From assembly GCF_019977355.1 (NCBI RefSeq), contig NZ_AP024655.1, positions 4,526,001-4,590,000 on the forward strand: a stretch of 64,000 nt of DNA, read 5' to 3'. The number at the start of each line of letters is the position of its first letter. The stretch's first letter is position 1. The notes beneath the pieces are model-generated. The model had not been told where the DNA came from, made no database searches, and worked only from the letters and a program-made list of their open reading frames with translations. The DNA is from Arthrobacter sp. NicSoilB8 (GTDB lineage: Bacteria > Actinomycetota > Actinomycetes > Actinomycetales > Micrococcaceae). The translations under genes and the position numbers were made by a program. Of this stretch, positions 25,243 to 33,309 are shown one piece after another.

Positions 25243-25325
25243 CACCACCCATAGAAGGGTCTGTCTGACCGCGCCGTCGCCAACGACACGCTGACCACCC
25301 CCGCCAGACAACCCGGCATCCAAAA

Positions 25326-25364
25326 GGAAGCAGTCCCGGACACCCCCAGCCCGGGACCGCTTCC
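25326..25364. terminator. Hairpin terminator after the APC permease gene
   Basis: A 14-bp stem with one mismatch (25326-25339 with 25351-25364, core GCAGTCCCGG / CCGGGACCGC) lies 23 bases beyond the permease stop, on the side where its transcript ends. There is no clear U-tract. Confidence 0.6.
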
Positions 25365-25387
25365 CCACGCCCCTTGACAGACACGAA

Positions 25388-26863
25388 CTACATATCAGCC
25401 GCGAGCCCCGCAGCCGCGGCCTTGCGTTCCACACCCACTTCCACCAGCACGCCGGCCGCAAACACGATCGGGACCGCGATCAGCAGGCCCACGGCTGTTT
25501 CGGCATTCCCGCCGATCAGTGCGGTGAAGTTGCTGACCACTAGGTACAGCACCCAGGCAAGCAGCGCGGTGGCGAGCACGGGCGCCACCGCGGTCTGCCA
25601 GAGCTGGCCGGCCATCTTTTCGCGCCGGAAGTACGCCACGACGGCAAGGGAGCAAAGGACATACAGGACCAGAAGCGCCGCCACGGCCAGCCCGCTGAAC
25701 CAGAAAAAGAGGGTGAGGACCGGATCCAGGGACAGCACGGCAAACGGCGCCACGAGCAGGAACGCGATCACGGTCTGGATCCGCGCGGCCACGGAGGGAG
25801 CCCTGTGCCGGTTGGTCCGGGCCACGACGCCGGGCATTGACCCGCGCAGCGCCAGCGAGTGGAGGTAACGGTTGATGCCGTTGTGGAAGGCGATGATGCC
25901 GGCCAGCAGGGACGTCACAAGCAGGATGCCGGTGGCGATGCCGGCCCACGGCCCGAACAGCTCCACCATCGGGGTCAGAACGAAGGAGGTGGAGTCGCCC
26001 GATTCAAGGGCAGCGCCGGCGGCATCGATGACGTGCGAGGGGCCGTAGTAGCTGACCAGCATCCACGAAATGAAGGAGAAGAAGACCGCGATGACCCCCA
26101 CGGACAGGTACGTGGCACGGGCCACCGTGCGGTGGGCGTCCTTGGCCTCCGCCGAGTAGATGGCCGTCGATTCGAAGCCGAACATGGAGGCGACGGCGAA
26201 CATGATGGCCACGCCCGGGGCGCCGGTGGCGATTGCCGCGGGAGAGAAGGACGCAGCCAGGCTGATTCCCTCCGGTCCGCCGCCGCGCATCAGCACGGTG
26301 AACCCGAACATGAGCAGGATCGCAACCTCGAGGCCCACGAGCAGCGCCAGGACCCGCGCCCCGAGCTCGATGTTGAGGGAACCCAGCACCTGCACGCCCG
26401 CCATGGTGACCACGGCCAGCAGCCACCAGGGGACCCCGATCCCGGCGGATCCGAGGAGCCCTGAGAATGCCGCGCCGTACAGGCCGTACATCGCTGCCTG
26501 GACCGTGCTGTAGGCGAGGAGGGCCAGCCACGCGGCTCCCGCTCCGATCTTCCGCCCGAACGCGGCCGTCACGTAGGCGTAGAAGGCGCCGTTGGCCTGG
26601 ATCTTCCGGCTCATCGCGACGAACCCGACGGCGAAGATCACGATGACGATGCCCACCACGAGATACGCCCCGGGGGCGCCGGGACCGTTGCCGAGGGCCG
26701 CGGCCAGCGGTGAGGCGCCGACGATTCCGGTCAACGGCGCCTGGGCGGACAAGACGAAGAAGAGAATGCCCATGACGCCGACGCTGCCGGCGCGCAGGGC
26801 GGTGGAGTGCTCCGTGCGGGGACTGGATTCTGCGGTCCGGGACTCGGAATTTGAAATACTCAT
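25388..26863 (-). CDS. APC-superfamily amine/amino acid permease
   Basis: 491 residues with about 12 membrane segments. APC features include GILFFVLSAQAPLTGIVG at helix 1, SRKIQANGAFYAYVTAAFGR at helix 3, and FGFESTAIYSAEAKDAHRTV, the conserved segment after helix 6. AAGGA lies before the ATG at 26863; an extension to 26941 is open but unsupported. It is divergent from the aldehyde dehydrogenase across a repeat-bearing spacer. Together with the amine oxidase this suggests uptake of the amine substrate. The substrate is inferred from context; amino acids cannot be excluded. Confidence 0.85.
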   Translation of the reverse strand: MSISNSESRTAESSPRTEHSTALRAGSVGVMGILFFVLSAQAPLTGIVGASPLAAALGNGPGAPGAYLVVGIVIVIFAVGFVAMSRKIQANGAFYAYVTAAFGRKIGAGAAWLALLAYSTVQAAMYGLYGAAFSGLLGSAGIGVPWWLLAVVTMAGVQVLGSLNIELGARVLALLVGLEVAILLMFGFTVLMRGGGPEGISLAASFSPAAIATGAPGVAIMFAVASMFGFESTAIYSAEAKDAHRTVARATYLSVGVIAVFFSFISWMLVSYYGPSHVIDAAGAALESGDSTSFVLTPMVELFGPWAGIATGILLVTSLLAGIIAFHNGINRYLHSLALRGSMPGVVARTNRHRAPSVAARIQTVIAFLLVAPFAVLSLDPVLTLFFWFSGLAVAALLVLYVLCSLAVVAYFRREKMAGQLWQTAVAPVLATALLAWVLYLVVSNFTALIGGNAETAVGLLIAVPIVFAAGVLVEVGVERKAAAAGLAADM

Positions 26864-27173
26864 CGGATCCTTCTTAACGGTCATGAGTCTGAGATAGGGA
26901 GGTCTGAGAATGGGGGTGCTGAGCACCGTGAAATCCAGCATGGCAGGTGGCGCCCGTCACCCTTTTGTCGATCCGTGATCGGTTGTTGTTCCCCAGCGCA
27001 ATGGAATCCAGCGCAATGGAATCCAGCGCGGCCGGAACCAGGGCCATCGGGATCCTTCGCAGTGGGTCAACTGCAGTTCGCGCAAAGACAAGACTGGGGC
27101 TCCGGCGCCGGAGGACACTCGGACGTGACAGTACGGCCACCAGTGCCTCAACTACTCGATGTGGAGTACCCCC
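26864..27173. promoter_or_regulatory. Divergent promoter region of permease and aldehyde dehydrogenase
   Basis: 310 bases with no supported gene. The notable content is four tandem 15-bp units at 26993-27052 (listed separately). Both flanking genes begin at its ends with their own ribosome binding sites (AAGGA for the permease, GTGGAG for the dehydrogenase). This is the natural place for the FeaR-like activator to act, but no known FeaR box was identified. Confidence 0.5.
26993..27052. repeat. 15-bp tandem repeat, four units, in a divergent promoter region
   Basis: Units ccagcgcaatggaat (twice, identical), then two progressively diverged copies starting ccagcgc and ccagggc, with an exact 15-base period. 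It could be a direct-repeat binding site, as AraC-type regulators use, or part of the general 15-bp repeat phenomenon of this genome. Confidence 0.8.
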
Positions 27174-28583
27174 ATGGAAACCTACGACGCCCTTCTTGCC
27201 GCGATCGCCCCGACATCCGGGGAAACCCGGACCATCCTGGACCCCGCCACGGGGCAGCCGGTCGGGCAGGCGCCGGTCCACACCGTCCGGGACCTCGAGC
27301 AGGCCATCGCCGCCGCGGCAGCCGCGCAGCCCGAATGGGCCGCCCTGGGCCACGACGCCCGGTCCGCCGCGCTCCTGAAGGCCGCGGACGCCGTCGAACG
27401 CTCCGCCGAGGAACTCGCCCGTCTGCTCTCGCGCGAACAGGGCAAGCCGCTCAACGGCCCGAACGCTCGCTTCGAGGTCGGTGCCTGCGCCGCGTGGCTC
27501 CGCGCCGCCGCGGCCACGCCCCTGGACCCGGAGACCGTGGTGGACGACGGCGAAACCCGCGCCGAACTGCACTACCGGCCCATCGGCGTCGTCGGCGCGA
27601 TCGGACCCTGGAACTGGCCCATGATGATCACCGTCTGGCAGCTCGCCCCCGCCCTGCGGATGGGGAACGCCGTCGTGGTCAAACCCTCCGAATACACCCC
27701 GCTCTCCGTCCTGGCCTTGGTCCACGTCCTGAACCAGGAACTCCCCGACGGCCTCCTCACCGCAGTCTCCGGCGGCCGCGACGTCGGCGAGGCCCTGGCC
27801 GGACACCCCGGAGTCGGCAAGATCATGTTCACCGGCTCCACCGCCACCGGCAAGGCCATCATCAAGTCCTCCGCCGAGACCGTCAAACGCCTCACCCTGG
27901 AACTCGGCGGCAACGACGCCGGCATCGTCCTGCCCGACGCCGACCCCAAAGCCATCGCCGAAGGCCTCTTCTGGGGCGCGTTCATCAACACCGGCCAGAC
28001 CTGCGCGGCGCTCAAGCGCCTCTACGTTCACGACACCCTCTACGACGCTGTCTGCGCCGAACTCGCCACGGTCGCCGCCGCCATGCCGATGGGCAATGGC
28101 CTGGACGAGACCAACGTCCTGGGCCCGCTGCAGAACCGGCAGCAATACGACATCGTCGCCCGACTCGTGGACGCCGCCCGCGACTCCGGCGCCCGGATTC
28201 TCCTGGGCGGCGACCCGGACCCGGACCGGCCCGGCCACTTCTACCCGGCCACGCTCGTGGCGGACATCGAGAACAGCAACCCCCTCGTCACGGAGGAACA
28301 GTTCGGCCCTGCCCTGCCGATCATCCGCTACAGCACCGTCGACGAGGCCGTCGCCATGGCCAACGCCCTCGACGTCGGGCTCGGCGCCTCCGTCTGGTCC
28401 GCCGACCCCGCCGCGGCCCGCACGGTGGCGGCCCGGCTCGAGGCCGGCACCGTCTGGATCAACAAACACGGGGCCGTGGACCCCCGCATCCCCTTCGGCG
28501 GCGCCAAGCAATCCGGCTACGGCCTCGAATTCGGCGCCGAAGGCCTCAAAGCCCTCGGCGTCCCGCAAATCATCAACGGCTGA
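27174..28583 (+). CDS. NAD(P)-dependent aldehyde dehydrogenase
   Basis: 469 residues, typical for the family. Motifs are the cofactor segment IGPWNWPMMITVWQLAPAL, VVKPSEYTP, FTGSTATGKAI, the general-base Glu (about 243) in LELGGNDAG, and the nucleophile Cys (about 277) in NTGQTCAALKRL. The ATG at 27174 has GTGGAG upstream; the in-frame ATG five codons earlier is less well placed. In this neighbourhood it probably oxidises the aldehyde made by the amine oxidase (for instance phenylacetaldehyde) to the acid, as FeaB does, although sequence alone cannot fix the substrate. Its 3' end overlaps the convergent EF-G2 gene by 11 bases. Confidence 0.93.
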   Translation: METYDALLAAIAPTSGETRTILDPATGQPVGQAPVHTVRDLEQAIAAAAAAQPEWAALGHDARSAALLKAADAVERSAEELARLLSREQGKPLNGPNARFEVGACAAWLRAAAATPLDPETVVDDGETRAELHYRPIGVVGAIGPWNWPMMITVWQLAPALRMGNAVVVKPSEYTPLSVLALVHVLNQELPDGLLTAVSGGRDVGEALAGHPGVGKIMFTGSTATGKAIIKSSAETVKRLTLELGGNDAGIVLPDADPKAIAEGLFWGAFINTGQTCAALKRLYVHDTLYDAVCAELATVAAAMPMGNGLDETNVLGPLQNRQQYDIVARLVDAARDSGARILLGGDPDPDRPGHFYPATLVADIENSNPLVTEEQFGPALPIIRYSTVDEAVAMANALDVGLGASVWSADPAAARTVAARLEAGTVWINKHGAVDPRIPFGGAKQSGYGLEFGAEGLKALGVPQIING

Positions 28584-30768
28584 CACCGTTCTTGTTAGGG
28601 GCCGCTGGTGCCGCGGTGGCGGGCACCGGTTCGTGGCGCAGGTAACTGCGCCGGAACCGGCCGCTGCCGGCGGTCAAGGCCCGCAGCTCCACCGCGTACC
28701 GCAACAGTTCCTGGTCCGGAACCTCGGCGCTGATCTCGGTGCTGTCATCCCCGGCGGACGTGGTTCCGGTCAGGCGGGCCCGGCGGGAGGAGAGGTCGCT
28801 CATCACGGCGCCCACGTGGTCCTCCGAAACGCTGATGGTCACGGCCGAGACCGGCTCCAGGAACTGAATGCGGGTTGCCGCCGCGGCTTCCCGGAGGGCC
28901 AGGGCCCCGGCGGCCTGGAAGGCCGCGTCGGAGGAGTCCACGCTGTGGGTCTTGCCGCCGACCAGTGTCACCCGGATGTCCACCACCGGGAATCCGGCGG
29001 AGACGCCCTTCTGCATCTGGGCCCGGACCCCCTTCTCGACCGAGGTGATGAACGGCCCGGGAATCACCCCGCCCACCGTTTTGTCGACAAACTCGAACCC
29101 GGCACCACGGTCCAGGGGCTCCACCTCGATGTCGCAGACGGCGTACTGTCCGTGGCCGCCGGATTGTTTGACATACCGCCCGTGGCCGGCCGCCGGCGCG
29201 GCGAATGTCTCCCGCAGCGGTGTGATGACCGGGACGGTCTGGAGGTTCACGCCCTGGTCCCGCAGCCTGCCCAGGACGACGTCGGCGTGCGCCTCGCCCA
29301 TGCACCACAGGATCAGCTGGTGGGTTTCGGAGTTGCGTTCCACCCGCAACGTCGGGTCGCCGGCCGTGACCTTGCCCAGGTTCCGGGCCAGGGCGTCCTC
29401 GTCGCCGTGGGTGGCCGCTTCGATGGCCACCGGCATGAGCGGATCCGGCATGTCCCAGGGGGCGATCAGCAGCGGCAGGTCCTTGGCCGAAATCGTGTCG
29501 CCGGTTTCGGCGGTGCCGAGTTTGGTGAGGGCGCAGATATCCCCGGCCACGCAGAACGGGACCGGCCGCAGGCCCGATCCCAGCGGCGAGTACAGGTGCG
29601 TGATCCGCTCGTCGCTGTCGTGGTCCTCGTGGCCTCGGTCGGCCATGCCGCGGCCGCCCACATGGATGGCGGCGTCCTCCCGCACCGTGCCGGAGAAGAC
29701 CCGCACCAGACAGACCCGGCCGAGGAACGGGTCGATCGTCGTGCGGACCACTTCGCCGAGCAGTGGCCCCTCGGGGTCGCAGGCCAGCGGGCCCGCAGCC
29801 CCGCCGTCGAGGTCCGTCGCCGCAGGAACGGCTCGCTCCGCGGGCGTCGGAAACCCGCGCACCAGGACGTCGAGCAGTTCAGCCAGGCCGAGTCCGGTTT
29901 CCGAGGACACCGGGAGCACCGGATGAAAGGACCCGCGGGCCACGGCTGTCTCCAGATCCGAGACAAGGACCTCGGGGGCGATGTCTTCGCCTCCGAGGTA
30001 GCGGTCCATGAGCGTCTCGTCCTCGCTCTCGGCAATGATCCCCTCGATGAGCGCGCCCCGCGCGGACTCGGATGCGGCGAGTTCGGCGCCGGTCGCGGCG
30101 CGGGTGGCGGGCGCCGGTTCGTCGGGAGCGTATTCGGACACTGTCCCGGTCAGCAGCCCCAGCAGGCCGGTGACGGCAGCGTCATCGCGGACCGGAAGGT
30201 AGAGCGGAAGGACGGTGTCGCCGAATGCCAGACGGCAGCGGGCGACGGCGGTGTCGAAATCCGCGCGCGGATGGTCCAGGCGGCTGATGACTACGGCACG
30301 CGGCATGGCGAGCCTTTGGCACTCACTCCAAAGCGCGGTGGTCGCGGCGTCGACGTCGTCGGTGGCTGAGACGACAAACAGCGCCGCATCCGCCGCACGC
30401 AACCCTGCGCGCAGCTCACCGATGAAATCCGTGTAGCCCGGGGTGTCCAGCAGGTTGATCTTGATGTCCCCGGCCGTCACGGGCACCACGGCCAGCGCCA
30501 CGGAGCGCTGCTGCGCGATGGCGGAGGGATCCGAATCGCTCACGGTCGTGCCGTCGGCGATCGAGCCTTTGCGCGCGATCGCCCCCGTGGCGGCCAGCAG
30601 GGCCTCGGTGAGCATCGTCTTTCCGGAACCGGAATGCCCCACGAGGGCCACATTGCGGATCCTGTCCGGCTGCTCCGGCGGCGCGGCGCCGTTGGCGTCG
30701 GCGCGCCGTAGATCAGACGTGCCCCGGACCGGACTCCTCGACGGAGCCTTGGCGCCCTTCGACGGCAT
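28573..30768 (-). CDS. EF-G2-like translational GTPase
   Basis: 731 residues with the five-domain layout of elongation factor G. G1 is GHSGSGKT (about residue 44), G2 lies in a segment around IADGTTVSDSD, and G3 is DTPGYTDF. The usual NKxD G4 motif is replaced by SRLD (VVISRLDHP), a mark of the actinobacterial EF-G2 group rather than canonical FusA. Domain IV retains GHGRYVKQSGGHGQYAVCDI. EF-G2 proteins do not replace EF-G and their role is unclear. CAGGAGG precedes the ATG at 30768. It is monocistronic and convergent with the aldehyde dehydrogenase. Confidence 0.9.
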   Translation of the reverse strand: MPSKGAKAPSRSPVRGTSDLRRADANGAAPPEQPDRIRNVALVGHSGSGKTMLTEALLAATGAIARKGSIADGTTVSDSDPSAIAQQRSVALAVVPVTAGDIKINLLDTPGYTDFIGELRAGLRAADAALFVVSATDDVDAATTALWSECQRLAMPRAVVISRLDHPRADFDTAVARCRLAFGDTVLPLYLPVRDDAAVTGLLGLLTGTVSEYAPDEPAPATRAATGAELAASESARGALIEGIIAESEDETLMDRYLGGEDIAPEVLVSDLETAVARGSFHPVLPVSSETGLGLAELLDVLVRGFPTPAERAVPAATDLDGGAAGPLACDPEGPLLGEVVRTTIDPFLGRVCLVRVFSGTVREDAAIHVGGRGMADRGHEDHDSDERITHLYSPLGSGLRPVPFCVAGDICALTKLGTAETGDTISAKDLPLLIAPWDMPDPLMPVAIEAATHGDEDALARNLGKVTAGDPTLRVERNSETHQLILWCMGEAHADVVLGRLRDQGVNLQTVPVITPLRETFAAPAAGHGRYVKQSGGHGQYAVCDIEVEPLDRGAGFEFVDKTVGGVIPGPFITSVEKGVRAQMQKGVSAGFPVVDIRVTLVGGKTHSVDSSDAAFQAAGALALREAAAATRIQFLEPVSAVTISVSEDHVGAVMSDLSSRRARLTGTTSAGDDSTEISAEVPDQELLRYAVELRALTAGSGRFRRSYLRHEPVPATAAPAAPNKNGVSR

Positions 30769-30859
30769 GAGAACCTCCTGGCGTCGCATCCACTCGTGCC
30801 CTGCAGGGCCTTGTGTTAAGGATTGGACACCCTGGAACGCCCGGACAGCAAGGGCTTTT

Positions 30860-31258
30860 TCACGCCGCGGCCGGAGCAACCAGGGACCGGGAGGCCGCCC
30901 GGTCCCGGAGCCAACGGCCCAGAGCCTTGCCTTTGCCCTTCCACCAGCTGTCTTCATCGGTGTCATGGTGCCAGCGGAAGATCACGGCCACCATGACGAA
31001 GACCCCTGAGGCGACGTCCATCCAGGAACCGGAGGCGGCATCGATGAGCACGCTGAACGCCATGACCCCAATGGAAGGCAGGGCCAGCGTGCGGAAGACG
31101 GTGTTGGCCACATACCGGCGGTGAGACCGCGGCACGGACACTGCGCGGACGAAGTCGAAGCACACGCATACGACCACGAGGGTCTGCCCCAGGGTCATCA
31201 GGATGGCCCCCGGCAGGGAGGTGGCAAACAGGACGGCCGGCTGGAATCCCGTGCTCAT
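30860..31258 (-). CDS. Small integral membrane protein, unknown function
   Basis: 132 residues with three or four hydrophobic segments (LFATSLPGAILMTLGQTLVVV, TVFRTLALPSIGVMAFSVLI, MDVASGVFVMVAVIFRW) and a basic C-terminal tail. No family is recognised. The ATG at 31258 lacks an obvious ribosome binding site. Directly upstream is a six-unit 15-bp repeat array. It lies between hspR and the EF-G2 gene on the same strand, but the spacers of 321 and 91 bases argue against simple operon membership. Confidence 0.6.
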   Translation of the reverse strand: MSTGFQPAVLFATSLPGAILMTLGQTLVVVCVCFDFVRAVSVPRSHRRYVANTVFRTLALPSIGVMAFSVLIDAASGSWMDVASGVFVMVAVIFRWHHDTDEDSWWKGKGKALGRWLRDRAASRSLVAPAAA

Positions 31259-31267
31259 GGCGCCTGC

Positions 31268-31357
31268 GGATCAAACGTGGACGGATCACCCGTGGTTGGA
31301 TCCAAAATGGCTGAATTCAAAATGGCTGAATCAAATCTGGCTGAATCATGCATGCGG
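31268..31357. repeat. 15-bp tandem repeat, six units, upstream of a small membrane protein
   Basis: Six exact-period units, beginning ggatcaaacgtggac and drifting to gaattcaaaatggct and gaatcaaatctggct, occupy the leader of the gene starting at 31258. Read on the minus strand they would spell pentapeptide-like repeats, but that frame overlaps hspR and lacks support. The rest of the 31259-31579 spacer shows no gene. Confidence 0.8.
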
Positions 31358-31579
31358 TGCCCCCCGGCGTCTGCGCTGCTCGGCTGGCCCCGCACCCGGA
31401 CTTCCCGCAGAAGCTGTGAGTACGTCATGCCAGTCTTTCTGACACCCCAATTCAACGCGGGATCCCGGCAGGACGTCACGCGAAGGAGGTACCCGACTAT
31501 CGGACGGTTCGTTACCTGCTTAGGTTCCGGTGTACTCAGTTCGCTGCTGCGGCTACGTGCCGGGGCGCCCCCGGTGGTC

Positions 31580-32002
31580 CTAGTCGATTCCCCGCGGTCG
31601 CCAGACCACGAGCGCCTGCGACCTCGCCTGGGGGCGCTTACCGCGGGCCAGGCTGACGACGTCGCCCGCGGCTCCCGCGGCGAAGATGCGCGAGTCCACG
31701 GGGCGGGGGCGACGTTCGAGTTCTTCACTGAGCTCGGTGACGCGCCGTTGCAGGGCGGCCACCTGGTTCTCGAGCTGAAGGATCCGCTTGATGCCCTCCA
31801 GCGAGACCCCCTCCTGGGAGAGCCGCTGGACCTCGCGGAGCATGTTCACGTCCCGTTGCGAGTAGCGCCGCGACTTACCGGGCGCGCGGCTGGGCGAGAC
31901 GATCCCCAACCGGTCGTACTGGCGCAGCGTCTGCGGGTGCATGTCCGCGAGCTCGGCGGCTACGGAGATGACGAAGATCGGCTGATCGAAATCGATGGCC
32001 AT
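31580..32002 (-). CDS. hspR: Heat-shock repressor HspR (MerR family)
   Basis: 140 residues. A MerR-type winged helix (FVISVAAELADMHPQTLRQYDRLGIVSPSRAPGKSRRYSQRDV) is followed by a coiled coil (about 75-105, ILQLENQVAALQRRVTEL) and a short basic tail. HspR binds HAIR inverted repeats together with DnaK and shuts off its own operon. Here it is the last gene of dnaK-grpE-dnaJ-hspR, ten bases after dnaJ, and two TTGAG-N9-CTCAA sites lie at the dnaK promoter. Confidence 0.95.
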   Translation of the reverse strand: MAIDFDQPIFVISVAAELADMHPQTLRQYDRLGIVSPSRAPGKSRRYSQRDVNMLREVQRLSQEGVSLEGIKRILQLENQVAALQRRVTELSEELERRPRPVDSRIFAAGAAGDVVSLARGKRPQARSQALVVWRPRGID

Positions 32003-32012
32003 GGCTGGGCTC

Positions 32013-32996
32013 CTAGAGCCGGGCCTTGGCTGCCAGGCCCGCGCGGAGGTCCTCCCCGGCGGTTGCCGCGGCGAAGGCCTTCACGGCTTCCTCCGCTTCC
32101 TTGTTCAGCCGCCGCGGAACAGCGACGTCGATTGTCACCAGCAGATCGCCGGCGCCGCTGGCGTGCTTGACGCCGCGGCCCTTGACGCGCAGCGTACGGC
32201 CGGACGGCGTCCCGGCGGGGACCCTGACCTTCACCTTGTCGCCGTCGATCGTCGGGACCTCGACGTCGGCACCCAGGGCCGCTTCCGGGAAGGAGACCGG
32301 GACGTGGACGCGGAGGTTGTCGCCGTCGCGGACGTAGAAATCATGCGGCTTCACGGAGACGGTGACCATGAGGTCGCCGTTCCCGGCGGGACCGTACTGG
32401 CCCTTGCCGCGGACGCGGACCTTTTGCCCGTCCTTGATACCGGCCGGAATCCGGACGTCGATGACCTCGCCGTCGGGTTCGCGCAGCCCGATCGTGGTGC
32501 CGCGGATTGACCCGGCAAAGGAGATCGACGTGGAGGCGGTGCGGTCGGCCCCCTTCTGGGGACCGCGCTGGAACGACTGGCCCCCGCCGCCGAATCCGCC
32601 GCCGCCGAACAGATCCGCGAACTCGGGCGGAATCCCGCCGGCGGTGCTGTAGCCGCCGGAATGACGTCCCCCGCCGCCGGTGAAGAGGCCGCCGAAGAGG
32701 TCTTCGAAGCCCGCCCCGCCGGCAGCCCCGCCGCCACCGCCGGGGGCAAAGCGTGCGCCGCCGCCCATCGCGCGGATGGCATCATACTGCTGGCGCTCAT
32801 CGGCGTCCGAGAGCACGGAATAGGCCTCGGAGATGTCCTTGAACTTCTTCTCCGACGCCGTGTTGCCCGCATTGGTATCCGGGTGGTGCTGCCGGGCAAG
32901 TTTCCGGTAAGCCTTCTTGATATCAGCGTCGGAAGCGTCCTTGGCGACACCAAGGATCTTGTAGAAGTCCTTGTCCACCCAATCCTGGCTAGCCAA
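32013..32996 (-). CDS. dnaJ: DnaJ co-chaperone lacking the zinc-finger domain
   Basis: 327 residues. A J domain (about 8-75) with the HPD motif ([11 protein letters not shown]) stimulates the DnaK ATPase. A Gly/Phe-rich linker with many GGG runs (about 85-145) and two C-terminal beta-sandwich substrate-binding domains follow. The four CxxCxGxG zinc motifs of class I DnaJ are absent, so this is a class II (CbpA/Hsp40-like) protein, whereas DnaJ1 in the equivalent mycobacterial operon has them. The ATG follows GAAAGGAAACGCC. It is separated from grpE by a 313-bp hairpin-rich spacer, unusually long for this operon. Confidence 0.92.
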   Translation of the reverse strand: MASQDWVDKDFYKILGVAKDASDADIKKAYRKLARQHHPDTNAGNTASEKKFKDISEAYSVLSDADERQQYDAIRAMGGGARFAPGGGGGAAGGAGFEDLFGGLFTGGGGRHSGGYSTAGGIPPEFADLFGGGGFGGGGQSFQRGPQKGADRTASTSISFAGSIRGTTIGLREPDGEVIDVRIPAGIKDGQKVRVRGKGQYGPAGNGDLMVTVSVKPHDFYVRDGDNLRVHVPVSFPEAALGADVEVPTIDGDKVKVRVPAGTPSGRTLRVKGRGVKHASGAGDLLVTIDVAVPRRLNKEAEEAVKAFAAATAGEDLRAGLAAKARL

Positions 32997-33034
32997 TGGC
33001 GTTTCCTTTCAAATCTGTTCTTGCCGAGCTCTCC

Positions 33035-33138
33035 GCGATACGTGGGCCCCCGCCCCTTCGCCGGGTGGCTTGGGATCTGCGATCCCAAGCCACCCGGCTT
33101 CGACAGGCCCGATGCCACTCCCGGGGCCCATGTATCGC
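33035..33138. repeat. Nested palindromic element 1 in the grpE-dnaJ spacer
   Basis: Outer arms of 16 bp (33035-33050 with 33123-33138, one mismatch) enclose an inner perfect hairpin with 18-bp arms and a three-base loop (33060-77, TGC, 81-98). Between inner hairpin and right arm is a 26-bp segment (33104-33129) whose inverted copy lies in element 2 (33199-33224). Confidence 0.85.
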
Positions 33139-33181
33139 TCCGAGCTTGTGATCATCTCACCTTAGGCGACGCGAACGCTGA

Positions 33182-33301
33182 ACGCCGTAGCGGATGAGGG
33201 GGCCCGGGAGTGGCATCGGGCCTGCCGGAGCGTGGCGGCTATGGTCCGCAGGACCTTAGCCGCCACGCGCAGGGGCGGGGTCCCCTCATCCGCGAAGGCG
33301 T
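33182..33301. repeat. Nested palindromic element 2 in the grpE-dnaJ spacer
   Basis: Outer arms of 20 bp (33182-33201 with 33282-33301, two mismatches) enclose an inner hairpin with 18-bp arms and a three-base loop (33230-47, GCA, 51-68, one mismatch). The architecture mirrors element 1 in inverted orientation, although outer and inner stem sequences differ. The two are linked by the shared 26-bp inverted segment. The right arm ends eight bases from the grpE stop. Confidence 0.85.
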
Positions 33302-33309
33302 GGAGGAGA

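Larger units (their letters stand above)
24078..25258 (+). mobile_element. Intact IS110-family insertion sequence
   Basis: The element carries one full transposase. It is bracketed by the octamer ATAGAAGG at 24078-24085 and 25251-25258, the likely core shared by both ends. There are no terminal inverted repeats or target duplication, as expected for IS110. The left non-coding end is about 110 bases and the right about 16, the asymmetry typical of the IS110 group, in which the left end encodes the bridge RNA. Exact borders remain uncertain by several bases. Confidence 0.7.

Noticed and set aside
31268..31357. Possible CRISPR array
   Set aside because: The units are directly adjacent with no spacers, only 15 bases long and degenerate; no cas gene is present in the window.
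31255..31728. A minus-strand frame ending in pentapeptide-like repeats (SAILN, SAILD)
   Set aside because: It overlaps hspR in another frame, has no ribosome binding site, and its pentapeptides are simply the 15-bp DNA repeat read through.
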